Positions 25,930 through 34,563 of a stretch of DNA of 64,000 nt are shown in pieces. Numbering within the stretch: the stretch's first letter is position 1; every line of letters begins with the position of its first letter. The position numbers and the translations under genes are program-made. This stretch comes from Pararhodobacter marinus (lineage in GTDB: Bacteria; Pseudomonadota; Alphaproteobacteria; Rhodobacterales; Rhodobacteraceae). Where the stretch lies: assembly GCF_003122215.1 (NCBI RefSeq), contig NZ_QEYD01000005.1, forward strand, positions 124,001 through 188,000. The letters are read 5' to 3'. The notes beneath the pieces were generated by a model. It saw only the letters and a list, made by a program, of their open reading frames with translations, was not told the origin of the DNA and made no database searches.

Positions 25930-26937
25930 ATGTTCGTCAAAACCACGAGCCGCCTCGCGATCATCGCTGCCGCCGGTGTCATGGTCGCCGCGCCCGCCTT
26001 CGCGCAGAGCCGCACCAACATCCAGATCGCCGGCTCGTCGACCGTGCTGCCCTTCGCCTCGATCGTGGCCGAGGAATTCGGCCAGATGTTCCCCGAATTC
26101 GAAACCCCGGTCGTCGCTTCGGGAGGTTCGTCGGGCGGTCTGCGCCAGTTCTGCGCCGGTGTCGGCCCGGAAACCATCGACATCGCCAATGCCTCGCGCG
26201 CGATCCGCAGCTCGGAAATCGAAGCCTGCGCCGCCGCCGGTGTAAGCGACATCCGCGAGATCCGCATCGGCTATGACGGCATCGTCTTCGCTTCGGCCGC
26301 CGAAGGCCCGGAATTCGTGCTGGAGCCGCAATTCGTCTACCAGGCGATCGCCGCGAACCTGCCCGAAGGCACCGAAGCGCCGACCCTGTGGTCGGATATC
26401 GACCCCTCGCTGCCCGAACAGCCGATCATGATGGCGATCCCCGCCTCGAACCACGGCACCCGCGAAGTGTTCGAAGAGAAAGTCATCTTCCCGGGCTGTG
26501 AAGCCGTCATGGGCGAAGACACCGACCACGAAGTCTGCGGCGAACTGCGTCAGGATAACGTGATCGAGATCGCCGGCGACTACACCGAGACGCTGGCCCG
26601 CCTGTCGTCGGATGCCAACACCGTCGGCGTGTTCGGCCTGTCCTTCTACGAGCAGAACACCGACACCCTGCGCGTCGCCACCATGTCGGGCGTCACGCCC
26701 TCGCTGGAAACCGTCGCGTCGGGCGAATACCCGGTTTCGCGCCCGCTGTTCTTCTACGTGAAGGGCGAGCATATCGGCGTCATCCCCGGCATCGAGGAAT
26801 ACGTCCAGTTCTTCCTGTCGGACGCCATGGCCGGTGCCGGTGGCCGTCTGGAAGAAGCCGGCATGATCCCGGCGCCCGCCGAAGAAACCGCCGAAGTTCT
26901 GGAGAACTTCATGAACGGCGTGACCGTCAGCCAGTAA
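25930..26937 (+). CDS. pstS: Phosphate ABC transporter substrate-binding protein
   Basis: A 335-residue periplasmic protein with a signal peptide ending in APAFAQ (about residue 25). The mature start NIQIAGSSTVLPFASIVAEEF and ASGGSSGGLRQFC form the phosphate-binding loops, and DIANASRAIRSSEI is also characteristic. It captures phosphate for PstCAB. ATG at 25930 immediately precedes the signal peptide. A Pho box array is upstream and a stem-loop separates it from pstC, consistent with higher expression of the binding protein. Confidence 0.95.
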   Translation: MFVKTTSRLAIIAAAGVMVAAPAFAQSRTNIQIAGSSTVLPFASIVAEEFGQMFPEFETPVVASGGSSGGLRQFCAGVGPETIDIANASRAIRSSEIEACAAAGVSDIREIRIGYDGIVFASAAEGPEFVLEPQFVYQAIAANLPEGTEAPTLWSDIDPSLPEQPIMMAIPASNHGTREVFEEKVIFPGCEAVMGEDTDHEVCGELRQDNVIEIAGDYTETLARLSSDANTVGVFGLSFYEQNTDTLRVATMSGVTPSLETVASGEYPVSRPLFFYVKGEHIGVIPGIEEYVQFFLSDAMAGAGGRLEEAGMIPAPAEETAEVLENFMNGVTVSQ

Positions 26938-26953
26938 TGGCCAGCCTGTGACG

Positions 26954-26983
26954 ATGGCGCCCCGGAATCCTCCGGGGCGCCAT
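26954..26983 (+). terminator. Stem-loop between pstS and pstC (attenuator)
   Basis: ATGGCGCCCCGGA (26954-26966) pairs with TCCGGGGCGCCAT (26971-26983) in a 13-bp perfect stem with loop ATCC, followed by TCCCTTG. It lies 16 bases after the pstS stop and 30 before pstC. Such intergenic hairpins typically stabilise the upstream mRNA and reduce read-through. Confidence 0.7.
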
Positions 26984-27012
26984 TCCCTTGCCCCAGATGT
27001 GAAGCCGCGCGC

Positions 27013-28380
27013 ATGACCAGCGTCCTGATCGCCGCCCTTGCCCTGATCCTGATGGGCGTCGCCTATCAACAGGGCGTTTCCCGTAGCCGCGCCCTGTCAG
27101 GCGCCTCCCGTCTGCACAGCCGACCGCAATATCACGGCGCCTTTCTGGCGCTCTGGGCCACGGTGCCGCTGCTGCTCGTCCTTCTGATCTGGGTCGTGAC
27201 CTCGGGCATGATCCAGGACTGGTACATCGCCCGTCAACTTCCCGCCGACATCCTGCCCGGGACGACCGACTATGCCAGCGCCGCCTCCCGGCTGCGCAAC
27301 ATCGCCTCGGGCTTCGGCGTCGCGGGCGAGGTCGCGGCGTGGGAAACCGAAGCGGGCGAAGGCCTCGCGCGGTTCATGACCATCCTGCGGCTCAGCATCG
27401 TGGCGCTGGGTGCGCTGGTCGGCATCGCCTGCCTTCTGGTGATGCGCGCCCGGCTCAGCCCGCGGCTGCGCGCGCGCAACCATGTGGAAACCGTCATCAA
27501 GACGGTGCTGATCTTCTGCTCGGTCGTGGCCATCCTGACCACGATCGGTATCGTCCTGTCGCTGGTGACCGAGACGATCCGCTTCTTCACCTATGTCTCG
27601 CCGGTCGATTTCTTCTTCGGCACGGTCTGGAACCCCGGCTATTCGACCACCTCGAACGAGGCTTCGGGCAGCTACGGAATGCTGCCGCTCCTGGTCGGGA
27701 CGATCATGATCTCGGCGATCGCGATGCTGGTGGCGCTGCCCGTCGGGCTGATGTCGGCCATCTGGCTCACGCAATATGCCTCGCCCCGGCTGCGCAATGT
27801 CATCAAGCCGGTGATCGAGGTGCTGGCCGGCATCCCGACCATCGTCTACGGTTTCTTCGCGCTGGTCACCGTCGGTCCCGCGCTCGCCGGATTCGGCGAG
27901 ATGATCGGGCTTGATATCAACGCGACCTCGGCCCTGACGGCGGGGATCGTGATGGGGATCATGATCATCCCCTTCATCAGCTCGCTGTCCGACGACATCA
28001 TCCGGCAGGTGCCGCGCGCGATGCGCGACGGCTCGCTGGGGCTGGGCGCGACGAAGTCGGAAACCATCCGCATGGTCATCGTGCCCGCCGCGCTGCCGGG
28101 GATCGTCGGTGCCATCCTGCTGGCCGTCAGCCGCGCCATCGGCGAGACGATGATCGTCGTGCTGGCTGCCGGTAACGCGCCGATCCTGCGGTTTGACCCG
28201 ACCGAACCCGTCTCGACCTTTACCGTGACCATCGTAACCGCCCTGACCGGCGACGCCGATTTCGCCTCGCCGCAATCGCTGGTCGCCTTCGCGCTGGGCC
28301 TGACGCTGTTCGTCATCACCCTCATGCTGAATATCGGCGCGCTGGCCATCGTGCGGAAATACCGGGAGCAATACGAATGA
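27013..28380 (+). CDS. pstC: Phosphate ABC transporter permease PstC
   Basis: A 455-residue permease, longer than the E. coli protein (319). The extra N-terminal part contains two or three hydrophobic segments (1-20, 42-65 and about 123-145). The conserved permease region begins near residue 160, and the EAA loop is VPRAMRDGSLGLGATKSETIRMVIVPAALPGIVGA. The long form is common in alphaproteobacteria. Its stop overlaps the pstA start by four bases. Confidence 0.94.
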   Translation: MTSVLIAALALILMGVAYQQGVSRSRALSGASRLHSRPQYHGAFLALWATVPLLLVLLIWVVTSGMIQDWYIARQLPADILPGTTDYASAASRLRNIASGFGVAGEVAAWETEAGEGLARFMTILRLSIVALGALVGIACLLVMRARLSPRLRARNHVETVIKTVLIFCSVVAILTTIGIVLSLVTETIRFFTYVSPVDFFFGTVWNPGYSTTSNEASGSYGMLPLLVGTIMISAIAMLVALPVGLMSAIWLTQYASPRLRNVIKPVIEVLAGIPTIVYGFFALVTVGPALAGFGEMIGLDINATSALTAGIVMGIMIIPFISSLSDDIIRQVPRAMRDGSLGLGATKSETIRMVIVPAALPGIVGAILLAVSRAIGETMIVVLAAGNAPILRFDPTEPVSTFTVTIVTALTGDADFASPQSLVAFALGLTLFVITLMLNIGALAIVRKYREQYE

Positions 28381-29750
28381 CCGAGATCCTGGAAACCGAG
28401 GCCGAGGCCAATACCCGCCGTCGCGCGCAGGTCCGCAACTCGCTCTCGCGCCGCAACCGCGCCGAGCAACGCTTCAAGCTTCTGGGCCTTGGCTCGGTAC
28501 TGGCGGCGATGGCCTTCGTCGCGGTGCTGTTCGGCAATATCCTGACCAACGGCCTGCCCGCCTTCTGGCAGTACAACGTCGACGCCGAGGTCTATTTCGA
28601 CCCCGAGGTCATCAATGTGCCCGACGTCCCGGTGCATCAGGCCGGGCAGTCCGAGGCCGATTTCCAGGCCGAGATGCTGGGCTGGCAGCGCCGTCTGGCG
28701 ATGGTGAACTGGAACCGCATCCTGGTGGCCTCGGTCGAGGGCGCGCTGGCCGAGGCCGGGGCCGACACCGAGATCGACGCCCGCTCGGCGCAGTCCATCA
28801 TCGATTCCGGGGCGCGTTTCGTGCTGCGCGACATGGTGCTGGCCGATCCCGCGATCATTGGCGAACGGCGCGAGATGCAGCTTCTGCTGTCCGCGGATGG
28901 CGATAACTGGGCCAAGGGCAAGCTGTCGCGCGACCTGCCAGACGACCGCCAGCAGCTCAGCCGCCCGGCGCGCGACGCGATCGACCGGCTGGAAGAGGCG
29001 GGCATCGTTCACCGGGCCTTTGCCTGGCACATCTTCACCAATGTCGACAGCCGCTCGTCGCCCGCTTCCGCCGGTCTGGCCGGTGCCTTCGTGGGCTCGT
29101 TCTACATGATGCTGGTGGTGATCCTGCTGGCGGTGCCGATCGGCGTGTCCTCGGCCATCTATCTCGAGGAATTCGCGCCGAAGAACCCGTTCACCGACCT
29201 GATCGAGGTGAATATCAACAACCTTGCCGCGGTGCCGTCCATCGTCTTCGGCCTGCTGGGGGCTGCGGTGTTCATCAACATCTTCCACCTGCCGCTGTCG
29301 GCGCCGGTGGTCGGTGGTCTGGTGCTGACGCTGATGACGCTGCCCACGGTGATCATCGCCACGCGCTCGGCCTTGCGCGCGGTGCCGCCCTCGCTGCGGC
29401 AGGCGGCTTTGGGGATCGGTGCGTCGAAGACGCAGATGGTGTTCCACCACGTCCTGCCCGTCACCTATCCCGGCATCCTGACCGCCTCGATCCTGGGGGT
29501 CGCGCAGGCGCTGGGCGAGACCGCGCCGCTTCTGCTGATCGGCATGAACGCCTTCGTGGCCAATGTCCCGGCCACGCCGATGGATCAATCCGCCGCTCTG
29601 CCCGTGCAGATCTACCTGTGGCAGGGCAACGAGAACCGCAATTTCTTCGAAGAACGCACTTTCGCGGCTATCATCGTGCTGCTGGCCCTGATGATCGTTC
29701 TGAACGCCCTGGCCATCTGGCTGCGCGGCCGCCTGGAAAGGAAAGCCTGA
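28377..29750 (+). CDS. pstA: Phosphate ABC transporter permease PstA
   Basis: A 457-residue permease, also extended relative to E. coli PstA. After TM1 (about 38-62) there is a large soluble region (65-220) before the remaining membrane segments. The EAA motif is [35 protein letters not shown]. It pairs with PstC to form the channel. It is coupled to pstC by an ATGA overlap and is followed one base later by pstB. Confidence 0.94.
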   Translation: MTEILETEAEANTRRRAQVRNSLSRRNRAEQRFKLLGLGSVLAAMAFVAVLFGNILTNGLPAFWQYNVDAEVYFDPEVINVPDVPVHQAGQSEADFQAEMLGWQRRLAMVNWNRILVASVEGALAEAGADTEIDARSAQSIIDSGARFVLRDMVLADPAIIGERREMQLLLSADGDNWAKGKLSRDLPDDRQQLSRPARDAIDRLEEAGIVHRAFAWHIFTNVDSRSSPASAGLAGAFVGSFYMMLVVILLAVPIGVSSAIYLEEFAPKNPFTDLIEVNINNLAAVPSIVFGLLGAAVFINIFHLPLSAPVVGGLVLTLMTLPTVIIATRSALRAVPPSLRQAALGIGASKTQMVFHHVLPVTYPGILTASILGVAQALGETAPLLLIGMNAFVANVPATPMDQSAALPVQIYLWQGNENRNFFEERTFAAIIVLLALMIVLNALAIWLRGRLERKA

Positions 29751-29751
29751 C

Positions 29752-30585
29752 ATGAACGCGACCTCCGATACCTCGCCCATGGGCGCAAACCGCATCGTCC
29801 CCTCGGCCCCGGCATCGAGCGCGGGCGCGGAAAGCCGGATCTCGGCCCGGGACGTCACCGTCCATTACGGCGAGAAACAGGCGATCTTCGGCGTGTCGAT
29901 GGACGTGCCCGAGAAATCCGTCACCGCCTTCATCGGTCCGTCGGGCTGCGGGAAATCGACCTTCCTGCGCTGCTTCAACCGGATGAACGACACGATCGAG
30001 GGCTGCCGCGTCGGCGGCGAGATCACCATCGACGGCGAGGATATCCACGATCCCGCTCTGGACGTTGTGGAACTGCGCGCGCGGGTGGGGATGGTGTTCC
30101 AGAAGCCCAACCCGTTCCCGAAATCCATCTACGACAACATCGCCTATGGCCCGCGCATCCACGGTCTGGTCAAGTCCAAGGCCGAAACCGATGCGCTGGT
30201 CGAAAGCTCGCTGAAGAAGGCGGGGCTGTGGAAAGAGGTCTCGGACCGTCTGGACCAGCCGGGCACCGGGCTGTCGGGCGGCCAGCAGCAGCGTCTGTGC
30301 ATCGCCCGCACCATCGCCACGGGGCCCGAAGTGATCCTGATGGACGAGCCCTGCTCGGCGCTCGACCCGATTGCCACGTCGATCGTCGAGGACCTGATCC
30401 ACGAGCTGCGCGAGCAATACACGATCATCATCGTCACCCACTCGATGCAGCAGGCCGCCCGCGTGTCGCAGAAGACCGCGTTCTTCCACCTGGGCAAGCT
30501 GATCGAGTACGGCGAGACCGAGCAGATCTTCGTCAATCCGAAGGAAAAGCAGACCGAGGCCTATATTACCGGCCGTATCGGCTGA
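29752..30585 (+). CDS. pstB: Phosphate ABC transporter ATPase PstB
   Basis: A 277-residue ATPase with Walker [10 protein letters not shown], the PstB-specific CFNRMND segment, signature [16 protein letters not shown] and Walker [17 protein letters not shown]. It powers the PstCA channel. The operon ends here: the usual phoU and phoB genes do not follow, and a terminator-like hairpin faces the convergent ggpS-like gene. Confidence 0.96.
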   Translation: MNATSDTSPMGANRIVPSAPASSAGAESRISARDVTVHYGEKQAIFGVSMDVPEKSVTAFIGPSGCGKSTFLRCFNRMNDTIEGCRVGGEITIDGEDIHDPALDVVELRARVGMVFQKPNPFPKSIYDNIAYGPRIHGLVKSKAETDALVESSLKKAGLWKEVSDRLDQPGTGLSGGQQQRLCIARTIATGPEVILMDEPCSALDPIATSIVEDLIHELREQYTIIIVTHSMQQAARVSQKTAFFHLGKLIEYGETEQIFVNPKEKQTEAYITGRIG

Positions 30586-30608
30586 GCGGGTCCGCGCGGG
30601 ACGGGTGA

Positions 30609-30715
30609 GCGGTTTCGCCCTTGCCCGCGCCGCCTCCGGCGCCGAGGTCTCGGGCGACCGGAAGGGGGGCTCTGCCCCCCACGGGCCCTGCGGGCCGTTC
30701 CCCCCGGAAACCCGT
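30609..30715. repeat. Dispersed intergenic repeat, family B copy 1
   Basis: GCGGTTTCGCCC at 30609 followed after about 25 bases by AGGTCTCGGGCGAC, ending near 30658. The same two blocks at nearly the same spacing recur at 52698-52747. A further palindrome-rich stretch (GGGGGGCTCTGCCCCCC) follows in this copy only. Confidence 0.5.
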
Positions 30716-30726
30716 CACGCCAGAAA

Positions 30727-30757
30727 AACACCCCCGCGCCGCAAGGCCGGGGGTGTT
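30727..30757. terminator. Terminator between convergent pstB and the ggpS-like gene
   Basis: AACACCCCCG (30727-30736) pairs perfectly with CGGGGGTGTT (30748-30757). A-rich sequence precedes it and TGTT follows, so it can serve both directions. Confidence 0.75.
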
Positions 30758-30785
30758 GTCTTGGCGGGCCGGCCGTTGTCCCGGG

Positions 30786-32285
30786 TCAGCCCGCCGCCCA
30801 GCTGTCCGACGTCATGTCATGGCCGAACGCCTTCATCTGGTCCTCGGCCCAGAAGCGCACGTCGTGGCGGCGCACGATCTCGCGGTTGGCCTTCATGCGG
30901 CCATGCCGCTCGGTATCCGGCAGGGACAGCGCATACTGGATCCCCTGATCCATGGATTTGTGCGAGAACGGGTTGGTATGGACGGCGAAACCCAGCTCGA
31001 CCGCCGCGCCCGCGAATTCCGACAGAACCAGCACGCCGTCATTATCCATCCGCGCCGCGCAATATTCCTTGCACACAAGGTTCATCCCGTCGGCCAGGGG
31101 CGTGATCCACGCCACGTCGGCGGCCTGATAATAGGCGACCAGATCGCGGAACGGGACCGGGCGCGAGATCAGCGAGACGGGCTGCCAGTCGAAGGTCCCG
31201 TAGCGCCCGTTGATCATGCCGGCCAGATGCTCGAGATCGTGCTGGATCTCTTCATAGGCCGTCATGTTGGCGTTCGCCGCCGCCGAGACATGCATCAGCC
31301 GGATCTTGCCGCGCAGGTCGGGCCGGGCCTCCATCAGCCGCTCGAAGCTTTGCAGCTGTTCGATCCCGCCCTTGGTGTAGTCGGTGCGGCCGACCGACAG
31401 GATCAGCTTGCGCTCGCCCAGCTCTTCCTTGATGCGCGCCAGACGCTCGGCGGTTTCGGCGCTGGTGGCGACCTTTTCGATGTAATCGACATCGACGCCG
31501 ACCGCGCTGGCCTGCAGCCGGATGACCCGGCCCTCGTACCCGATCTCGGTGACGACCGATTGCTCGGACAGGGCCGTGGTCTGCGCCGAGAGTTCGTCAT
31601 GGACCTTCTCGCGCTTGAGCGTCTCGACTTCCAGAAGCGAGCGCGCGGCCGAGACGAAGTTGTTGGCATAGCGCGGGATGTGGAAGCCCACGACGTCGCA
31701 GGCGAGCAGGCTTTCAAGGATCTCCTTGCGCCAAGGCAGCACGTTGAACATGTCGGCCGAGGGGAAGGGCGTGTGGTGGAAGAAGCTGATCTTCACATCC
31801 GGCCGCAGCGTGCGCAGATAGCCCGGCACCAGCCACAGATTGTAGTCGTGCACCCAGACCACCGCGCCCTCGGCCGCCTCGGCGGCGGCGGCTTCGGCGA
31901 AGGCCCAGTTCACCTCGCGGAAGGTGGGCCAATCGACGGGGTCGTAATTGTAGCGTTCCTTGAAGCCGTGCAGGATCGGCCAGAAGGCCTCTTTCGACGA
32001 GATATGGTAAAAGCTCGTTACCTGTTCGGGTGTCAGCGGCAGCCGGGTCACGGTGTATTTGCCGTATTGGTCGTCGATCTCGATCACCCGCTCGAAATCG
32101 GGGTTCGAGGGGTCTTCGGCATGTTTCCACGCGACCCAAGCCCCCTTGTCGAACCGTCCGAAGAAGCTTTTCAGCGTCGGCACGATGCCGTTGGGGCTTT
32201 TGTTCTCATGGTACTCGATCTTCCCGTCGACCTCGACCTCTTCATAAGGCTGGCGGTGGTAGACGATCACAAGATTGGAGGACAT
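30786..32285 (-). CDS. ggpS: Glucosylglycerol-phosphate synthase-like GT20 glycosyltransferase
   Basis: A 499-residue GT20 enzyme. It is related to trehalose-6-phosphate synthase OtsA but has the GgpS-type N terminus SSNLVIVYHRQPYEE and SPNGIVPTLKSFF (30-42) instead of the OtsA VSNR...GGLA. Conserved catalytic blocks are HDYNLWLVP (146-154), FFHHTPFPS (168-176), SVGRTDYTKGGIEQL and DGMNLVCKEY. GgpS transfers glucose from ADP-glucose to glycerol-3-phosphate. The two genes upstream in the same tight operon are a phosphatase and gpsA, which makes glycerol-3-phosphate, so GgpS is preferred over OtsA. ATG at 32285 begins MSSNLVIV; it sits one base from the HAD stop. Confidence 0.82.
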   Translation of the reverse strand: MSSNLVIVYHRQPYEEVEVDGKIEYHENKSPNGIVPTLKSFFGRFDKGAWVAWKHAEDPSNPDFERVIEIDDQYGKYTVTRLPLTPEQVTSFYHISSKEAFWPILHGFKERYNYDPVDWPTFREVNWAFAEAAAAEAAEGAVVWVHDYNLWLVPGYLRTLRPDVKISFFHHTPFPSADMFNVLPWRKEILESLLACDVVGFHIPRYANNFVSAARSLLEVETLKREKVHDELSAQTTALSEQSVVTEIGYEGRVIRLQASAVGVDVDYIEKVATSAETAERLARIKEELGERKLILSVGRTDYTKGGIEQLQSFERLMEARPDLRGKIRLMHVSAAANANMTAYEEIQHDLEHLAGMINGRYGTFDWQPVSLISRPVPFRDLVAYYQAADVAWITPLADGMNLVCKEYCAARMDNDGVLVLSEFAGAAVELGFAVHTNPFSHKSMDQGIQYALSLPDTERHGRMKANREIVRRHDVRFWAEDQMKAFGHDMTSDSWAAG

Positions 32286-32286
32286 G

Positions 32287-33069
32287 TCAGGCTCCCTTGG
32301 GGATGTCGTGAAGCGAAAGCGCGTCGATGGCTTCCAGGATGCCGGCCGCGCCATGGGCCTTGGCGTGATAGACGCTGTCCACGCCGTCGAGCTGATGAAC
32401 CAGAAGCGGCTCGGAATTGCCGACCGCCACCGCGTTCAGCCCCGAGGCCAGCATCGACAGGTCGTTGAGCGTGTCGCCCGCGCACAGCACGCGGCCCTCG
32501 GGGATGCCCAGATGCTCGACCAGCCGGCGGATCGACGGTCCCTTGGACACGCCCTTGGGCAGCACGTCGAAAAACCTGTTGTCCGAGATCAGCCAGTCGA
32601 GCCCCAGCGCCTCGACCCGCGCCTCGGCTGTGGCGTCATAGGAGGACGGCGTCAGGTCATAGCTGACGCGGTAGCGGAAATCGGTGGGCTGCAATGCCAG
32701 CCCCGGATGGCCATCCAGTGCCGCGCGCACATCGCCGCCCTTGTCGCCCCAGCGTTGGGCGATGTCCTCTTCCAGAGCCTCGATCGGCGCGATGGAGCCG
32801 TCGGGCTGCACCTCGGCAATCGTCGTGCCCACGTCACCCACAACGTATTCGGGCCAGGGCAGGCCGCGCTCGCGGCACATTTCCATGATGAATTCCGGGT
32901 CGCGGCCGGTGACGAAGATCAGCCCGACCGAATCGCGGTTTTGCTCGATCCAGCCATACAGCGTGGCGCGGTCGACATCGCTGCCACCCAGGAAGGTGCC
33001 GTCCAGATCGGTCGCCAGCGTGAAGCGGCGCGCGGCGATGGCGGGGCGCGGTTCGGTATGTACGTTCAT
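32287..33069 (-). CDS. HAD-superfamily sugar-phosphate phosphatase (sucrose-phosphatase-like)
   Basis: A 260-residue HAD phosphatase with motif I DLDGTFLGG (Asp21, Asp23), motif II FVTGRDPEF, a lysine in LPKGVSKGPSI and motif IV CAGDTLNDLSML (Asp199, Asp203). It resembles the S6PP/Cof type that removes phosphate from sugar-phosphate solutes. Placed three bases after gpsA and one base before the ggpS-like gene, it is the obvious candidate for dephosphorylating glucosylglycerol-3-phosphate. It does not resemble the cyanobacterial GG-phosphate phosphatase StpA family by length or opening motif. Substrate is inferred from context only. Confidence 0.82.
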   Translation of the reverse strand: MNVHTEPRPAIAARRFTLATDLDGTFLGGSDVDRATLYGWIEQNRDSVGLIFVTGRDPEFIMEMCRERGLPWPEYVVGDVGTTIAEVQPDGSIAPIEALEEDIAQRWGDKGGDVRAALDGHPGLALQPTDFRYRVSYDLTPSSYDATAEARVEALGLDWLISDNRFFDVLPKGVSKGPSIRRLVEHLGIPEGRVLCAGDTLNDLSMLASGLNAVAVGNSEPLLVHQLDGVDSVYHAKAHGAAGILEAIDALSLHDIPKGA

Positions 33070-33072
33070 GTC

Positions 33073-34236
33073 TCAGCTCGCTCCGAAAGGCAGCGGAAGG
33101 TTGGGGGCGGGATGGGCCAGCGACAGGTCCAGCGCGAAGGGCTCGGCCTCGATCGGGCGGGCCCAGAGCGCGCGGAAGGCTTCCTGCAGATCGGCGCCCT
33201 TGTGCAGCACGGCATGGACCGTCTCGCAGATCGGCATCGGTACCTTGACCCGATGCGCCAGATCGGTGACCGAGACGGCGTTGACCTCGCCCTCGACCAC
33301 GACCGGGCGGCCGTCGAAGCAGTTGGGGCGCGGGATGCCCTGACCCAGCTGCGTGCCAAGGCTCATGTTGCGCGAGGTGGTGGACGAACAGGTCAGCGTC
33401 AGATCGCCCGCGCCCGACAGGCCGGTCACGGTCTCGCGCCGCCCGCCCAGGGTCTGGGCCAGAAGCTTCATCTCGTCGATGCCCCGGGTGATCAGCGCGG
33501 CGCGGGTATTCTCGGCAAAGCCCGCGCCCGACATCATGCCGCAGGCGATGGCGATCACGTTCTTGACCGCGCCGCCCACTTCGACGCCGACCAGGTCATC
33601 CGACACATAGGGCCGGAATCCCCCGCCCGACAGCGACAGCGCCAGCCGCGCGGCGGGGCTGGATTCCGGGTGCAGCCGGTCCTTGTAGCGGAAGGGGAAG
33701 GCGACGGTCGCGGCGGTCGGGTGGTCAAGCGCGGTTTCGCGCGCAAAGGTCGGGCCGCTGACCGCGCCGACGACATGGCCGGGCAGTTCCTCGGACGCGA
33801 CCTCGGACAACAGATAGCCCGTATCCCGTTCGACCCCCTTGCAGGCCAGCGCGATCGGCACGCCCTTCGGCAAATGCGGCGCCATCGCCTGGCACATCTG
33901 GCGCAGGGTCGGCGAGGGGGTGACGATCAGGACAGCTTCGGTGTCGCTTAGCGCGTCGGCCAGATCGGATGTCGCCGTCAGGCCCGCGGGCAGCGGAACA
34001 CCGGGCAGATAATCGGCATTCTCGCGCGTGGCGTTGATCGCCTCGGCCTGATCGGGTCTGCGCGACCACAGCCGGACCCTGCGCCCGTTGCGGGCCAGAA
34101 CGATGGCCAGGGCGGTGCCCCAGCTGCCGGCGCCCAGAACCGTCAGGCGCTCATAAGGGGAAGAGGGGGCGGAACGGGACACGGTATCCTTGATGGCTGG
34201 CTCCTCGGGACGTGTTTCTTCTGACACTGGTTCACT
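33073..34236 (-). CDS. gpsA: NAD(P)H-dependent glycerol-3-phosphate dehydrogenase
   Basis: A GpsA with the Rossmann motif TVLGAGSWGTALAIVLARNG, CKGVERDTGYLLSEV, SGPTFARE, the catalytic-lysine block VEVGGAVKNVIAIACGMMSG and LTCSSTTSRNMSLG. It reduces dihydroxyacetone phosphate to glycerol-3-phosphate. A hydrophilic extension of about 30 residues precedes the Rossmann fold with the GTG start at 34236 (387 residues); ATG at 34308 or 34290 would lengthen it. It heads the operon gpsA-phosphatase-ggpS, so it may supply the acceptor for solute synthesis as well as phospholipid precursors. Confidence 0.92.
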   Translation of the reverse strand, partial: SEPVSEETRPEEPAIKDTVSRSAPSSPYERLTVLGAGSWGTALAIVLARNGRRVRLWSRRPDQAEAINATRENADYLPGVPLPAGLTATSDLADALSDTEAVLIVTPSPTLRQMCQAMAPHLPKGVPIALACKGVERDTGYLLSEVASEELPGHVVGAVSGPTFARETALDHPTAATVAFPFRYKDRLHPESSPAARLALSLSGGGFRPYVSDDLVGVEVGGAVKNVIAIACGMMSGAGFAENTRAALITRGIDEMKLLAQTLGGRRETVTGLSGAGDLTLTCSSTTSRNMSLGTQLGQGIPRPNCFDGRPVVVEGEVNAVSVTDLAHRVKVPMPICETVHAVLHKGADLQEAFRALWARPIEAEPFALDLSLAHPAPNLPLPFGAS

Positions 34237-34563
34237 CACGATCTGGGCGTCTCCACGCCGGGGCAGGGGCCTTGCGGCGTCTGCAGACATCCGGGCACAC
34301 GCCCTCACCCGCCAGGGGCGGGAGCGGAGCGGTTCAAGACCTGCGCGGCGCCGCTATGTTGCTAACGCCCGACCGCGCGACCGGATCCGAACAAACTTGC
34401 GTATGATGACCATGTTAGCGTTCGGGGGCGACAGATCAAGCAAGCGTTGCCGCACTGCGGCGAAAGCTATTGAGGCAAAAGGGAAAGTTTTTCAGAACAC
34501 TGCGCGGCAACGCTGTTCCCGGCGGCACATCGGTCGTGCCGGCGCGGGATCCGGCGGGCGCGG
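34237..34563. promoter_or_regulatory. Intergenic region with probable gpsA operon promoter
   Basis: On the minus strand TTGATC (34439-34434) is followed after 16 bases by TAACAT (34417-34412), a plausible sigma70 promoter. GTTAGCG (34414-34420) overlaps the -10 and an inverted GCTAACG lies at 34361-34367, a possible operator pair. A weak hairpin CGGCAC/GTGCCG (34523-34541) may end the upstream lactonase operon. Confidence 0.4.

Noticed and set aside
30786-32285. Trehalose-6-phosphate synthase OtsA
   Set aside because: Same GT20 family, but the N-terminal motif is of GgpS type and the operon supplies glycerol-3-phosphate rather than carrying an otsB partner.
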